A program made the position numbers and the translations under genes. The notes under the pieces are model-generated. The model was not told where the DNA came from. It worked only from the letters and a program-made list of their open reading frames with translations, and ran no database searches. Positions 1 to 7,433 of a stretch of DNA of 36,917 nucleotides are shown here, piece by piece. Numbering within the stretch: position 1 is the stretch's first letter; every line of letters begins with the position of its first letter. The DNA is taken from assembly GCA_036495525.1 (NCBI GenBank), contig DASXMR010000036.1:1-36917 (forward strand), read 5' to 3'. This stretch comes from DASXMR01 sp036495525. GTDB lineage: Bacteria; Actinomycetota; Actinomycetes; Streptosporangiales; Streptosporangiaceae.

Positions 1-57
1 GACCGGTTTCTTGTACACTGGCGAGGCGCCGCGGCCGGGCAGGCCGGGCGCCCCCGC

Positions 58-130
<73 letters not shown>

Positions 131-169
131 CAAGCCCAAACGTCATGGTCGAAGATCAGCAAATGCCCG

Positions 170-190
170 TTGACACCCGCAGTTGACACC
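170..190. repeat. Paired TTGACACC repeats, possible integrase arm site
   Basis: Two copies of TTGACACC (170-177 and 183-190) lie between the tRNA and the integrase remnant. Related YTGACACC pairs at 12-13-nt spacing recur at 688-707, 5010-5029 and 6155-6174. Paired short direct repeats beside an attachment core are typical of integrase arm-type binding sites. The function here is inferred from position alone. Confidence 0.4.
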
Positions 191-193
191 CAT

Positions 194-664
194 TCAACAC
201 AGGTCTGGCTTGCGGCCGCGCAGCTCGTCGCTAATCCGGTTCAAGGCATCACGCTGAGCGTGACGGTCCTCGTGGCTGTAGATCTCCAGCGTCACGGCCA
301 ACCTGGAGTGCCCAAGGATCAGCTGCGCTTCCCGCGCCGGGACATGAAGGTTCTTCAATAGCGTGGCAGTCGTGTGCCGCAGATGATGGACGCTGATGAC
401 CCGCAAGCCGTTCGCATCGCAGATTCGCCGGAAAGACCGAGCCAGATTACGCGGCTCCACCGGCCGCCCGGTCCGGGTAGTAAATACCAGCCCGCAATCC
501 GCCCACGCACGGCCGAGCTCGGCGCGATCAGCAGCGTGAGCGACGGCCCGAGCCTGCACGACTTCACTCGCCAGATCGAGCAGCGGCAAGTTGCGTCGAC
601 CAGCCGTTGTCTTGACCGGGCCCGCGTGCAGCTCGCCATGGACACGCTGCAAGATTCGCTCCAC
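194..664 (-). pseudogene. Tyrosine integrase, C-terminal fragment
   Basis: The reading frame ending at 194 matches only the C-terminal half of the phage-type tyrosine recombinase catalytic domain. Visible are the beta-hairpin Lys (VKTTAGRRN), the HxxR box (VHHLRHTTATLL), the third-box His (LGHSR) and the nucleophile Tyr in LEIYSHE. The first catalytic Arg and everything N-terminal (core-binding and arm-binding domains) are missing. Similarity starts near 664, and the sequence upstream up to an ATG at 817 looks like unrelated DNA that happens to be open. The fragment abuts tRNA-Ala, the normal place for the integrase of a tRNA-targeted element. It is therefore called a broken integrase that once moved this island, probably inactive. 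Confidence 0.8.
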
Positions 665-687
665 ATGGGGTCGGGCGGCGCCACCAG

Positions 688-707
688 CTGACACCGAACT
701 TGACACC
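688..707. repeat. CTGACACC/TTGACACC pair at integrase truncation point
   Basis: CTGACACC (688-695) and TTGACACC (700-707) sit just upstream of where integrase similarity stops. The motif and 12-nt spacing equal those inside the two 125-bp repeats at 5010-5029 and 6155-6174. This suggests that an att-proximal end of an element was joined to the integrase here during deletion or recombination. Confidence 0.35.
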
Positions 708-788
708 AACGAGCGCGCAACCCGCAGGCTCGGGCAATCAGAGCGAGCACTACCGCGGCCAACGCAGGTCCGCTCGCGCCGAGCGTCT

Positions 789-1382
789 TTAGAGCGCGCT
801 GTGCGCGCAGGCGGCAAGCAGGAGCCGCAAGGTCCGGGCGGCGAAGGTGGCGCGGATCGCGCTAACGAATATTGCTGCGATGAGCGGCCAGATCAGCGCC
901 GGAACGACGAGCACCGCGGCAACGACCATCGCCGAATCGAGGGCGACTATCGCGAGACATGCGGCAGCTCCTGACCGGCTGACTGACCGGTATCGCCTCC
1001 CGAACGCGGCAGCGGCGAGCAAGGCGATGACGGTCATAAGGGCGAGGCCGAGCACGACTCTGGCTTGGACAGGCACGGGCCAGCGCCATGCCCTGCCGGC
1101 GATCAGCGCAGTGCCCCAGCAGGCCCCGGCAACCGGTCCGCTGGCCAGTAGCTTGCGGGCGGTGCGGCGGGCAGGACTGGCGCGGGTGAAGGCGTCCACG
1201 ATCACCTGCGGCTCGCCGAAGTCGGCTATAGCAGACTGGGCTGCGGCATCGGGGTCCTGGCCTAGTTCGAGGTACTGCCGGCGTGTCTGGTCGAGCCCGT
1301 CGGCCAGCTCGTCAACGATCCCGGCTGGCAGGTCTGCCGACAGGGCGGCGAGGTAGCCGGTGATCAAGCCGGACTCGGCCAT
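789..1382 (-). CDS. HAAS-type membrane protein partnered with PadR
   Basis: This is a 197-residue protein. Residues 1-70 are a soluble helical region (LITGYLAALSADLP, then DELADGLDQTRRQYLELGQDP, then SAIADFGEP) of the type found in HAAS/permease-prefix or DUF1700-like proteins. After it come about four hydrophobic segments (roughly residues 80-100, 108-127, 138-160, 162-180). Proteins of this kind are nearly always encoded right after a PadR regulator, and they are thought to sense or modulate at the membrane. The ATG at 1382 has a GGAGGGCGGG ribosome site upstream and lies inside the 3' end of the PadR gene (19-nt overlap), so the two are co-translated. The precise biochemical role is unknown. 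Confidence 0.75.
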   Translation of the reverse strand: MAESGLITGYLAALSADLPAGIVDELADGLDQTRRQYLELGQDPDAAAQSAIADFGEPQVIVDAFTRASPARRTARKLLASGPVAGACWGTALIAGRAWRWPVPVQARVVLGLALMTVIALLAAAAFGRRYRSVSRSGAAACLAIVALDSAMVVAAVLVVPALIWPLIAAIFVSAIRATFAARTLRLLLAACAHSAL

Positions 1383-1702
1383 GGCCCGCCCTCCAGTGCC
1401 GAGCTCACCGTCGCGGCGAAGTCCCTCCAGTCGGCTCGCTTGCCGGAGAGCGCTCGCTGTCCGGCTGCTGTCAGCCGGTACTCACGCCGCCGCCGCCCGC
1501 CCACCACCGACCACGACCCCCGGATCAGGCCAGCTCCCTCAAGCCGCCGCAGCGCCGGATAGATCGTGCCGGTCGGCAGGTCCAGGCGGCCGCCCGTTGC
1601 CTCACGCAGTGACTCCATCACGGCGTAGCCATGCCTCGGCCCGCCTTCCAGCGCAGCCAGCAGCAGCGCGTCCAGGTGACCTTTCAGCTCCTCAGCCCGC
1701 AT
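1364..1702 (-). CDS. PadR-family transcriptional regulator
   Basis: About 112 residues from the ATG at 1702, giving a compact PadR protein. The winged helix is clear: LDALLLAALEGGPRHGYAVM, then LPTGTIYPALRRLEGAGLI, and the wing GGRRRREYRLTAAGQRAL. PadR proteins are dimeric repressors, often self-regulating. A longer start at 1732 is open, but it would place the operator-like palindrome (1703-1719) inside the coding region. The start at 1702 leaves the palindrome directly upstream, so it is preferred; no strong ribosome site separates the two choices. The gene overlaps the HAAS gene downstream and diverges from the DUF2306-like gene at 1816, which shares the operator region. Autoregulation and control of the divergent gene are inferred. 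Confidence 0.9.
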   Translation of the reverse strand: MRAEELKGHLDALLLAALEGGPRHGYAVMESLREATGGRLDLPTGTIYPALRRLEGAGLIRGSWSVVGGRRRREYRLTAAGQRALSGKRADWRDFAATVSSALEGGPWPSPA

Positions 1703-1719
1703 AGGTAGCAACGCTACTT
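1703..1719. promoter_or_regulatory. Operator-like palindrome, copy 1
   Basis: AGGTAG-CAACG-CTACTT is a near-perfect inverted repeat (one mismatch per half) immediately upstream of the PadR start. An identical half-site pair with the same 5-nt spacer occurs at 1764-1780. Two matching palindromes between divergent genes, one of them encoding a DNA-binding protein, suggest the PadR binding sites. Confidence 0.6.
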
Positions 1720-1763
1720 TATGCCTTCCCACCAGGCAACATGTGAGCTAGCCTGACACTGAT

Positions 1764-1780
1764 AGGTAGCGTCACTACTT
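1764..1780. promoter_or_regulatory. Operator-like palindrome, copy 2
   Basis: AGGTAG-CGTCA-CTACTT has the same half-sites and 5-nt spacer as the copy at 1703-1719, 61 bp away (about six helical turns). It lies 36 bp before the start of the divergent DUF2306-like gene, where a bound repressor would block transcription. Confidence 0.6.
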
Positions 1781-1815
1781 ATGGTGGCTGCTGCGGCAGC
1801 GGGAGGAAGACTGAC

Positions 1816-2373
1816 ATGATCTCAGCCGGCCGGATCCTGGGCGACCAGGTCGGCTCCACGGCACCGGTGTTCCTGGCGTTCCTGGCCATTCACGTGATCG
1901 CCGGGCTCGCCGCCGTCATCACCGGAGCCATCGCCGCGCTCGCGCGCAAGGGCAGCCCCCGGCACATCCGGGCTGGCCGCTGGTACTACAAGGCGATCTG
2001 CGTGGTCTTCGCCACGGCCACCATCCTGGCCGCGCTGCGCTGGCGGCAGGACTATTACCTGCTCATCATCGGCGCAGTGGCGTTCACCGCGGCGACCATG
2101 GGCTACCAGCACCGGCGGCAGCACCGGCCCGGAGACGCCGGGCACATCACCGGAATGGGGGTCGCCTACGTCGCGATGCTCACCGCGTTCTACGTGGACA
2201 ACGGTCCCCATCTTCCCCTGTGGGACCACCTGCCGACCGCGGCGTTCTGGCTTCTCCCCTCCGCCATCGGCGCGCCCATCATCGCCCGGCCGGTGCTACG
2301 CGCACGGCGCGATCAACTGGAGTCCCGAACTCCCGACAGCCGTGTAAAAGTCTCACCTGACCACCAATCCTGA
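1816..2373 (+). CDS. DUF2306-like integral membrane protein
   Basis: A 185-residue protein with about five predicted membrane helices (roughly residues 17-43, 58-76, 81-97, 110-128 and 138-162). The first helix carries a His (AFLAIHVIAGLAAVITGA), and a PRHIRAGRWYYK stretch follows, resembling the HR..GR.Y pattern of DUF2306 membrane proteins. The biochemical role of that family is not settled. The ATG follows a clear GGAGG ribosome site (CGGGAGGAAGACTGAC). The gene is divergent from the PadR gene and shares the two operator-like palindromes, so it is probably the regulator's target. The C-terminal 25 residues are polar. Confidence 0.75.
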   Translation: MISAGRILGDQVGSTAPVFLAFLAIHVIAGLAAVITGAIAALARKGSPRHIRAGRWYYKAICVVFATATILAALRWRQDYYLLIIGAVAFTAATMGYQHRRQHRPGDAGHITGMGVAYVAMLTAFYVDNGPHLPLWDHLPTAAFWLLPSAIGAPIIARPVLRARRDQLESRTPDSRVKVSPDHQS

Positions 2374-2823
2374 CCACAACAGGGACCGACACAAGCCGCT
2401 CCCGGCGGACTTGGTCATGCCCGCCGACCAGATGAACGGCAGTACCCGACAGCCTGGGCGCACTTTGCAAGCAGGGCGTCACCGCGCTGCCAGTCGAGCT
2501 GACGCGCGGCGGAGGCTGACCACCATCAACGCCACCGGATTAAGCGGTCAGGTATTCGCGACTCTTGCGGGCTGAGCTGATCGTCATGGCTGGCCACGGC
2601 GAAAGCTCGACGGTGAGACGGACAGGCCAGGGCATGACGGCGTGAGAGCGGCCCAGGTTAGGAACTTGCCCGCTGCTGGGGGCGGTTGGCGGACTATCCA
2701 AGGGCGGCGCGCCGAGGCCGGTCACGTGGGCCTCGGCGCGCCGCGTGCCGGACATCCGTCTCTGTTAGCGCCTTACCTGACGATGACTGGCGCTAATGAT
2801 CGGGGTCGCCGGGCAGCTTCGGG
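2374..2823. other. Intergenic gap with one strong hairpin
   Basis: About 450 bp lie between the DUF2306-like gene and the convergent secreted-protein gene. Short open frames occur on both strands, but none has a recognisable protein sequence or a good ribosome site. The only clear structure is the hairpin at 2705-2743. Confidence 0.5.
2705..2743. terminator. Strong hairpin, probable bidirectional terminator
   Basis: A perfect 15-bp stem (CGGCGCGCCGAGGCC at 2705-2719 with its complement at 2729-2743) encloses a 9-nt loop. It lies between two convergent genes, about 80 bp past the stop of the secreted-protein gene. No T-run follows, which is common for terminators in high-GC actinomycetes. Confidence 0.6.
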
Positions 2824-4650
2824 TCACCCCGCCGGGATCGAGAAGACCCTGCTGGCCCAGTTGGCGTCGCGACCGCCCGCCACGTCGGTCAGCAGGTGAC
2901 TGAACTCAACTCCCATGAAGACTCGGCCGTTGAAGAACTGGCTGGCCGAGTAGTCACCGAACCGGCAGGTGGGTCCATTGTTCGATCCGGGGTAGCAGGA
3001 GAAGTCGTCCAGCGGAGTCGTCCCTGCCTTTTCGATGTGTATCCGGCCGGTCGCGCCCCGGATGCCGTTGAACCTGATGTAGGCCGCGCTCGGGAAGTGG
3101 CTGGCGCCCGCGATGGTGAAAGCCATCCACCCCTTTCCGCGGGGGTTGACGGCGATCGACGGGTACAGCAGCTGCGCGTTTGCCGAGACGTAGCCCTGCG
3201 CCATGTTCTTGACCGAGATCGACGATGCGCCGGACGTGGGGCGCAAGACGATCCAGGCCGCTCCGGCGCGGGTAGCGCCGCCGCCTGCCTGAACGCCGGT
3301 GGCCATCTGGACATACAGGGTGCCGTTGGCAAACGTTGGATTCTGCTGGGTTTCGAAGCCGGTGTCGAGTGGCTGTGGCACGAGCGCGCCGACCGAGTTG
3401 CCGAACGGGATCGGGCCGGCCTTCTGAGTGCCTGGCGGCGGGATGCTGTATCCCTCGGTAGGCACGCCCGTCTCCACCAGCGGCGGCGCCGTCGGGGACG
3501 CGCCGTTCAGCGTTGCGGTATGGAGCAGTGCCCAGACTTCCAGCGAGGTGTTGCTGTTCAGGTTGGCGTCGGATTCGACGAAGTACTCGGTGCTTGGCTG
3601 CCGGGAACCCTGTGTCGTCGAGGTGGGCGCGAGGCGGAAGCCGCCGAACGGGTCCGAATTGGTGGGCACGGTGTAGACGAACACCGTCGCCGCTGACGTG
3701 CCGTTGGCCGCGGCGATGAGCCCGCGCTTGGAGGTCGCGAACAGAACGGCGCCATGGTAGGTGGTCTGCCCGAACTCCTGCACCTCCACGTAGAAGCCGT
3801 CCTTGTTGGCGCCGACCATGTCGAAGTCACCCACGCACGGGCAGTCCGAGGGGTCGATGAACCCGGCTCCGGTCGGGAGCTGGAAGATCGTGTAGTTGCC
3901 CAGCCCGTTGGTCGTCTGGCTGACCGCGATGAACTGCTCGCCGAGTGGCGAGTTGGCGAAGGTGAGATCCGTGAGGAACCAGTGCTTGGTCTGCGGATCC
4001 CAGTACACCCGCGGGTCTGACGGGCAGTTGACCGGGAAGCCGGCGTCAGTGCACGGCCCGAGGCCCATGAAGGTGTTAGCGCCTATCGGGGGGGTCAGCG
4101 GATGGCCCGACCGGGTGAATGCCTGCAGGCTCAGGTTCAGGGACTGAATGATGATGTTGCCGGCCGAGCTTGTGCCGACCGCCAGGCCATGGTCGGGCGG
4201 TGAGATGTCGAAATTGAAGTTCGCCTCGTTGGCCGTGTGGTCAATGCCGTTGAAGCCCCTGGCACCGCGGACATTTCCGGTGAATCCCCGTAGCCGGGCC
4301 ACGTGCGGGACCCTGGCGGTCCTCCGCGCCGCCTTGGAGCTGGCTTTCTTCACGAAGGATGGCAGCCTGTTCGGTATCGCCCGCGGCGCGCCCTGTGCCC
4401 GCGCTGCATGCGGTTTGGCCGCGGCCCTGGCGAGTGCCATGAAGTTGACCGTGCCGACTTTGGTCATATGCACGGGTGTTCCATGAGTTATCGCTCGCGG
4501 GTGGGCAGCGCCGGAGCCTCCCTGGGCCGCTGAGGCTGGCCCGGCCGTGGCGCCGAGCGCCGCGAGGGCACCCGCTGCGACCAGCGCTGCCAGGACGCGT
4601 GTCCTGCCCCGTGCCCATAGGCCGTGACGCCATTCCCTGATCCTTTTCAC
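2824..4650 (-). CDS. Large secreted protein, beta-propeller-like
   Basis: A 608-residue protein with a Sec signal: a basic N-terminus, a hydrophobic core VLAALVAAGALAALGATA and an Ala-x-Ala site ending near residue 42. An Ala/Arg/Lys-rich linker (to about residue 125) leads into a globular domain. This domain has repeated SDPRVYWDPQTKHWFL, CVGDFDMVGANKDGFYVEV and CRFGDYSASQFF elements. Similar GDY and dated-snapshot motifs occur in sialidase-like beta-propellers, so an extracellular propeller fold is inferred; no catalytic residues could be named. Cysteine pairs (PCTDAGFPVNC, CPC, SCYPGSNNGPTC) fit disulfides. The start is GTG at 4650 with GGAAAGGGAG upstream. The gene is island cargo and has no obvious functional link to its neighbours. 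Confidence 0.75.
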   Translation of the reverse strand: MKRIREWRHGLWARGRTRVLAALVAAGALAALGATAGPASAAQGGSGAAHPRAITHGTPVHMTKVGTVNFMALARAAAKPHAARAQGAPRAIPNRLPSFVKKASSKAARRTARVPHVARLRGFTGNVRGARGFNGIDHTANEANFNFDISPPDHGLAVGTSSAGNIIIQSLNLSLQAFTRSGHPLTPPIGANTFMGLGPCTDAGFPVNCPSDPRVYWDPQTKHWFLTDLTFANSPLGEQFIAVSQTTNGLGNYTIFQLPTGAGFIDPSDCPCVGDFDMVGANKDGFYVEVQEFGQTTYHGAVLFATSKRGLIAAANGTSAATVFVYTVPTNSDPFGGFRLAPTSTTQGSRQPSTEYFVESDANLNSNTSLEVWALLHTATLNGASPTAPPLVETGVPTEGYSIPPPGTQKAGPIPFGNSVGALVPQPLDTGFETQQNPTFANGTLYVQMATGVQAGGGATRAGAAWIVLRPTSGASSISVKNMAQGYVSANAQLLYPSIAVNPRGKGWMAFTIAGASHFPSAAYIRFNGIRGATGRIHIEKAGTTPLDDFSCYPGSNNGPTCRFGDYSASQFFNGRVFMGVEFSHLLTDVAGGRDANWASRVFSIPAG

Positions 4651-4971
4651 GGTCTACTCCCTTTCCTTACATCTTGTCCCGGTTTGGGCCAAGAACTGTA
4701 ATGGAGTACAAACCGCAAGTTAACAGAGAGTGGTGCTAATACAAATGCCTTCATCAAATCAGTAATCCTCCGTTCTGCGGGATAGCGGCAGCCTGCCAGC
4801 GCCTTGCTGGCCAGCCAGCAGCGCGGGGCAGGCAAGTACTGGCGGAGTTCACCTCTGGGTTTCGCATTGGCCAGATGCCACGCGGGAGAAGACGTAGAAG
4901 ACAATGATCATGGTGCTCGCCTACACGCAGATAATTGGCGGAGGAGATCGCTGCGATCCGCAGCAGCCCAG

Positions 4972-5096
4972 CAGATACTGAGCTGCTCAAGGTGGCAGAC
5001 CTCAGGCGGCTGACACCCTTGCTGACACCAACGGCGATGGCGCTGCCGGTCCCGAGCAGACGGGTCACTGCTTCGAGCCCAGCTCAGGGACGGTTC
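4972..5096. repeat. 125-bp direct repeat, copy A
   Basis: This copy matches 6118-6242 at about 95 % with two compensating 1-nt indels. It begins CAGATACTGAGCTGCTC and ends CAGCTCAGGGACGGTTC. It contains a CTGACACC pair at 5010-5029. It sits in the 544-bp gap between the secreted-protein gene and the PPOX gene, and no other feature was recognised in that gap. The second copy is next to the duplicated tRNA end, so the repeat looks like the end of an integrative element that was copied or left behind. Confidence 0.85.
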
Positions 5097-5194
5097 TCAT
5101 CTGATCTTGGAGCGCCTGAGCATTCGTCCGACTCCAGCCTCGTTCCTGACCAAGAGGGTGAGCACTCGGTCGAGCTTTGCGGTGCGAGCCGGGA

Positions 5195-5734
5195 CTAGCT
5201 GACGGAGAGGATGTCGTTCGCGGGCTCGGGATCCCGCAGGCTCGTTCCGCCGTCGCCCCGGCGGATGAATTCGCGTGCTGGCGGCCACATCGCGACGTGC
5301 TGGTCCCCGCTCGCGTCGTCGTAGCGGATGAAGGTCACATCGTCGATGCTGACCGCGAAAAGGTGAGACCGTCCCGGCGTGGGGCTCCATCCCAGCTCGG
5401 CCGTCACCGCATCGGCGTAGCGCCGCTGGATGTCCGGGTCATGCTCGGCGCGCGCCGTTCCGCGGATCTTGAACTCTCCCTCCGCGCCGTCGCGGCCGGT
5501 GACGATGCTGTGCACCAGAATCCGCGGGTCGCGCAGCAAGTCAGCAGCCTTCTTGGAGTGCCAGAGCATCGACAGCCACAAATCCTGGCCCATCACGAAC
5601 GGCTCGACCGGGCTGAGCCTGGGCGTGCCGTCTCGCCGGATCGTCGCGACAAGCACCACGCCGGGTTCGAGCAATCGTTCTCGCCCGAGTTCAGCCAGGC
5701 CTGGCTGGGCGCGTTCCAATTCCGTCCAGCGCAT
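5195..5734 (-). CDS. PPOX-class flavin/F420-dependent oxidoreductase-like protein
   Basis: A 179-residue protein of the pyridoxamine-phosphate-oxidase split-barrel superfamily. The pattern GVVLVATIRRDGTPRLSPVE, then QDLWLSMLWHSKKAADLLRDP, then a GEFKIRGTAR strand is characteristic of small PPOX proteins that bind FMN or, in actinomycetes, F420. The substrate is unknown. A longer frame begins at 5755, but the ATG at 5734 has a GGAGGG ribosome site six bases upstream and gives the usual N-terminus, so it is preferred. The gene stands alone between the two copies of the 125-bp repeat and is probably island cargo. Confidence 0.85.
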   Translation of the reverse strand: MRWTELERAQPGLAELGRERLLEPGVVLVATIRRDGTPRLSPVEPFVMGQDLWLSMLWHSKKAADLLRDPRILVHSIVTGRDGAEGEFKIRGTARAEHDPDIQRRYADAVTAELGWSPTPGRSHLFAVSIDDVTFIRYDDASGDQHVAMWPPAREFIRRGDGGTSLRDPEPANDILSVS

Positions 5735-5894
5735 ATTCCCTCCGATCGTCGCCAACTACAGCGCACCCGGCCTTAGTATCGTGACCTGCCGACAGACGTC
5801 CGTCAGGCCCTGGCCTGCAGACTGCAGTTGCCTTTCCCTCGTTCGGCATACCCGGATAGCTGCCCGGCAGCGCCGGACCGGGAAGCGACGTAGG

Positions 5895-6116
5895 TCATCG
5901 TGGCTGCCGGGTGCCGTAGGCCTTGAACCGGCTGATCTCACCGGCGCTGATGCGGGGCACGGTAGTGATCAGCTCGCCCTGGCCATCGGTGATCCGCAGG
6001 CTGGTGTCGTCCAGCTCGATTGTGACGGTCTTCCCGGCGTGGCCGAAGCCGACCTGGATGCGCTGCCGGGCGACCTGGATGCCGCCCCGGCTGGAGCTGA
6101 TGCACGGACCCCTGGG
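5895..6116 (-). pseudogene. IS481-type transposase C-terminal remnant
   Basis: An open frame of about 73 codons ends at a TGA at 5895-5897. It is closed upstream by an in-frame stop at 6117-6119 and has no start. The peptide (IQVARQRIQVGFGHAGKTVT, then IELDDTSLRITDGQGELI, then VPRISAGEISRFKAYG) resembles the beta-barrel C-terminus of IS481-family transposases. The catalytic DDE domain is absent, so this is only a scar. It sits immediately beside the second 125-bp repeat. The family call rests on recalled sequence patterns. Confidence 0.6.
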
Positions 6117-6117
6117 T

Positions 6118-6242
6118 CAGATACTGAGCTGCTCAGGTGGCAGACCTCAGGCGGCTGACACCCTTGCTGACACCAACGGCGGTGGCGCTGTCTGATCCCG
6201 AGCAGACGAGTCACTGCTTCGAGCCCAGCTCAGGGACGGTTC
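6118..6242. repeat. 125-bp direct repeat, copy B
   Basis: This copy pairs with 4972-5096 (about 95 % identical). It carries the CTGACACC pair at 6155-6174 and ends 17 bp before the duplicated tRNA-Ala end. In this position it would form the arm of the distal attachment site. Confidence 0.85.
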
Positions 6243-6259
6243 AGGACAGCCTGCCTCGA

Positions 6260-6304
6260 CATGGCATGCAAGGGGTCAGGAGTTCGAATCTCCTTAGCTC
6301 CACA
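6260..6304 (+). repeat. Duplicated tRNA-Ala 3' end, distal attachment site
   Basis: Forty-five bases equal 88-132 except for one position. They start in the anticodon stem and run two bases past the tRNA 3' end. The 5' half of the tRNA is absent, so this is not a functional tRNA but the attR-like scar that marks the right end of the island. Confidence 0.9.
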
Positions 6305-6439
6305 GCTCAAACTGACCAGCCGGCCTCGCGATCGGCGATCACCGCGCGGCAGCCCTAGAGGAAGCCCGCCAGCCACAGTCGAAGCTCAGCGATCGCCGGC
6401 TGGCAGCGGCAGGCGGCGGAGCAGTGCCAGAGGGCAGCG

Positions 6440-6464
6440 CCGCCCCGCTGACATCCGGGGGCGG
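6440..6464 (-). terminator. Candidate terminator after the NRPS operon
   Basis: A GC-only stem CCGCCCC (6440-6446) pairs with GGGGCGG (6458-6464) around an 11-nt loop, about 25 bp past the stop of the last operon gene. There is no T-run. Support is position plus hairpin only. Confidence 0.35.
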
Positions 6465-6488
6465 AGCGGACGACCGGTGAGCCGGGTT

Positions 6489-7433
6489 TCAGTCGCTGAC
6501 CGCGGTGAGATAGGCGAGCGCGGTGCGGTCCAGGCCGGTGCCGGCTTCGACCAGCGGCCTCAGGTGATTGGTGAGCTCGGCCGTCTCCTGCGGATTCAGC
6601 GACTGCTCAAGCGCTTCTGCAAAGGTCGGTATCAGCGGGTTGCCCGACGTCCGCAAGAACCGGTCCCACGGCGTCGGCTCCCGGCGCGCCCGCACTCTGA
6701 CCTTGAGCTCCAGCTTCACATCCGGGAACCCCGCCAGCTGGGCAAGCCGGACCAGGTCACGATCGTCGAAGTCGAGCATCGGGTCATCGCCGGGCGGCTG
6801 GATGGCCTGGTAGACAGCGTCAACCCTGGCTGCCAGCGCACGGACAGGCGTGACGTCGTAGCCGAAGAACAGGTCCGGGTCGGCGAGCGACATCAGCACG
6901 TTGACCGGCTCGAACAGGCTCATGCGCCCGCCCGGCCTGAGCACCCGACGGAACTCGCGCAGCGCGGCCAGCTTGTCCTTGACGTAGATCAGCACTGAGC
7001 GCGTCGTCACGGCGTCGGCCGAAGCGTCGGGTATGCCGTCCAGCCTGTCGGCGGCTGCCAGCACGAACTCGCACCGGTTGGCCACGCCCTCGGCGGCAGC
7101 GATCGTGCGGCATCGGTCGAGCAGGTCAGCGGAGATGTCCGAGAAGATCACCCGGCCGTCAGGCGCCACCCGGTCGAGCGCGCCGAATCCGACGAGGCCG
7201 TCGCCGGTGCCGACATCCAGCACTGTCTGCCCTGGCGCGAGCCGGGCACCATCCAGCACCGCATCCCGGACCGGGTAGAGGAACTCGGTGAGTTCGCGTT
7301 CCCGGTGGGCGGCATCTCCGCCGAAACGCACGTCGGTCAGCCAGCGATGCCAGCGGTCGGTCGCGCCGGTCACCTGGTCACCGGGCAGCAGCGCGCGGCA
7401 GCGCCGATGCAGGCCGCGAACAAATGGCGTCAC
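6489..7433 (-). CDS. SAM-dependent class I methyltransferase
   Basis: A 314-residue protein with the SAM-binding motif I VLDVGTGDGLVGFGAL at about residues 70-85. An acidic motif (VIFSDISADLLDRC), a motif-III-like LREFRRVLRPGGRMSLFEP and a long C-terminal substrate region follow. Such enzymes O-, N- or C-methylate small molecules. As the last gene of the NRPS operon it probably tailors the peptide. It starts at GTG 7433, inside the stop of the preceding NRPS gene (GTGA overlap), so it is translationally coupled to it. The atom methylated cannot be told from sequence. Confidence 0.9.
   Translation of the reverse strand: MTPFVRGLHRRCRALLPGDQVTGATDRWHRWLTDVRFGGDAAHRERELTEFLYPVRDAVLDGARLAPGQTVLDVGTGDGLVGFGALDRVAPDGRVIFSDISADLLDRCRTIAAAEGVANRCEFVLAAADRLDGIPDASADAVTTRSVLIYVKDKLAALREFRRVLRPGGRMSLFEPVNVLMSLADPDLFFGYDVTPVRALAARVDAVYQAIQPPGDDPMLDFDDRDLVRLAQLAGFPDVKLELKVRVRARREPTPWDRFLRTSGNPLIPTFAEALEQSLNPQETAELTNHLRPLVEAGTGLDRTALAYLTAVSD

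Larger units (their letters stand above)
131..6304. mobile_element. Degraded integrative island in tRNA-Ala
   Basis: The 45 bases 88-132 (anticodon loop to just past the tRNA 3' end) recur at 6260-6304 with a single mismatch (A101 versus G6273). Such a direct repeat of a tRNA 3' end is the usual footprint of tyrosine-integrase site-specific integration. An integrase remnant lies next to the tRNA, as in most actinobacterial integrative elements. The cargo is a PadR/HAAS/DUF2306 regulatory-membrane group, a secreted protein, a PPOX enzyme and an IS remnant. No conjugation, replication or excisionase gene is seen, so the element looks immobile. The exact crossover point within the 45 bp is unknown. 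Confidence 0.75.

Noticed and set aside
664..817. N-terminal extension of the integrase fragment to an ATG at 817
   Set aside because: No recombinase similarity upstream of about 664, and the first catalytic Arg is missing, so this is not the true N-terminus.
5097..5194. Minus-strand peptide stretch (LDRVLTLLVRNEAGVGRM) before the PPOX stop
   Set aside because: It looks protein-like and may be a gene scrap, but no family was recognised and no start or full frame is present.
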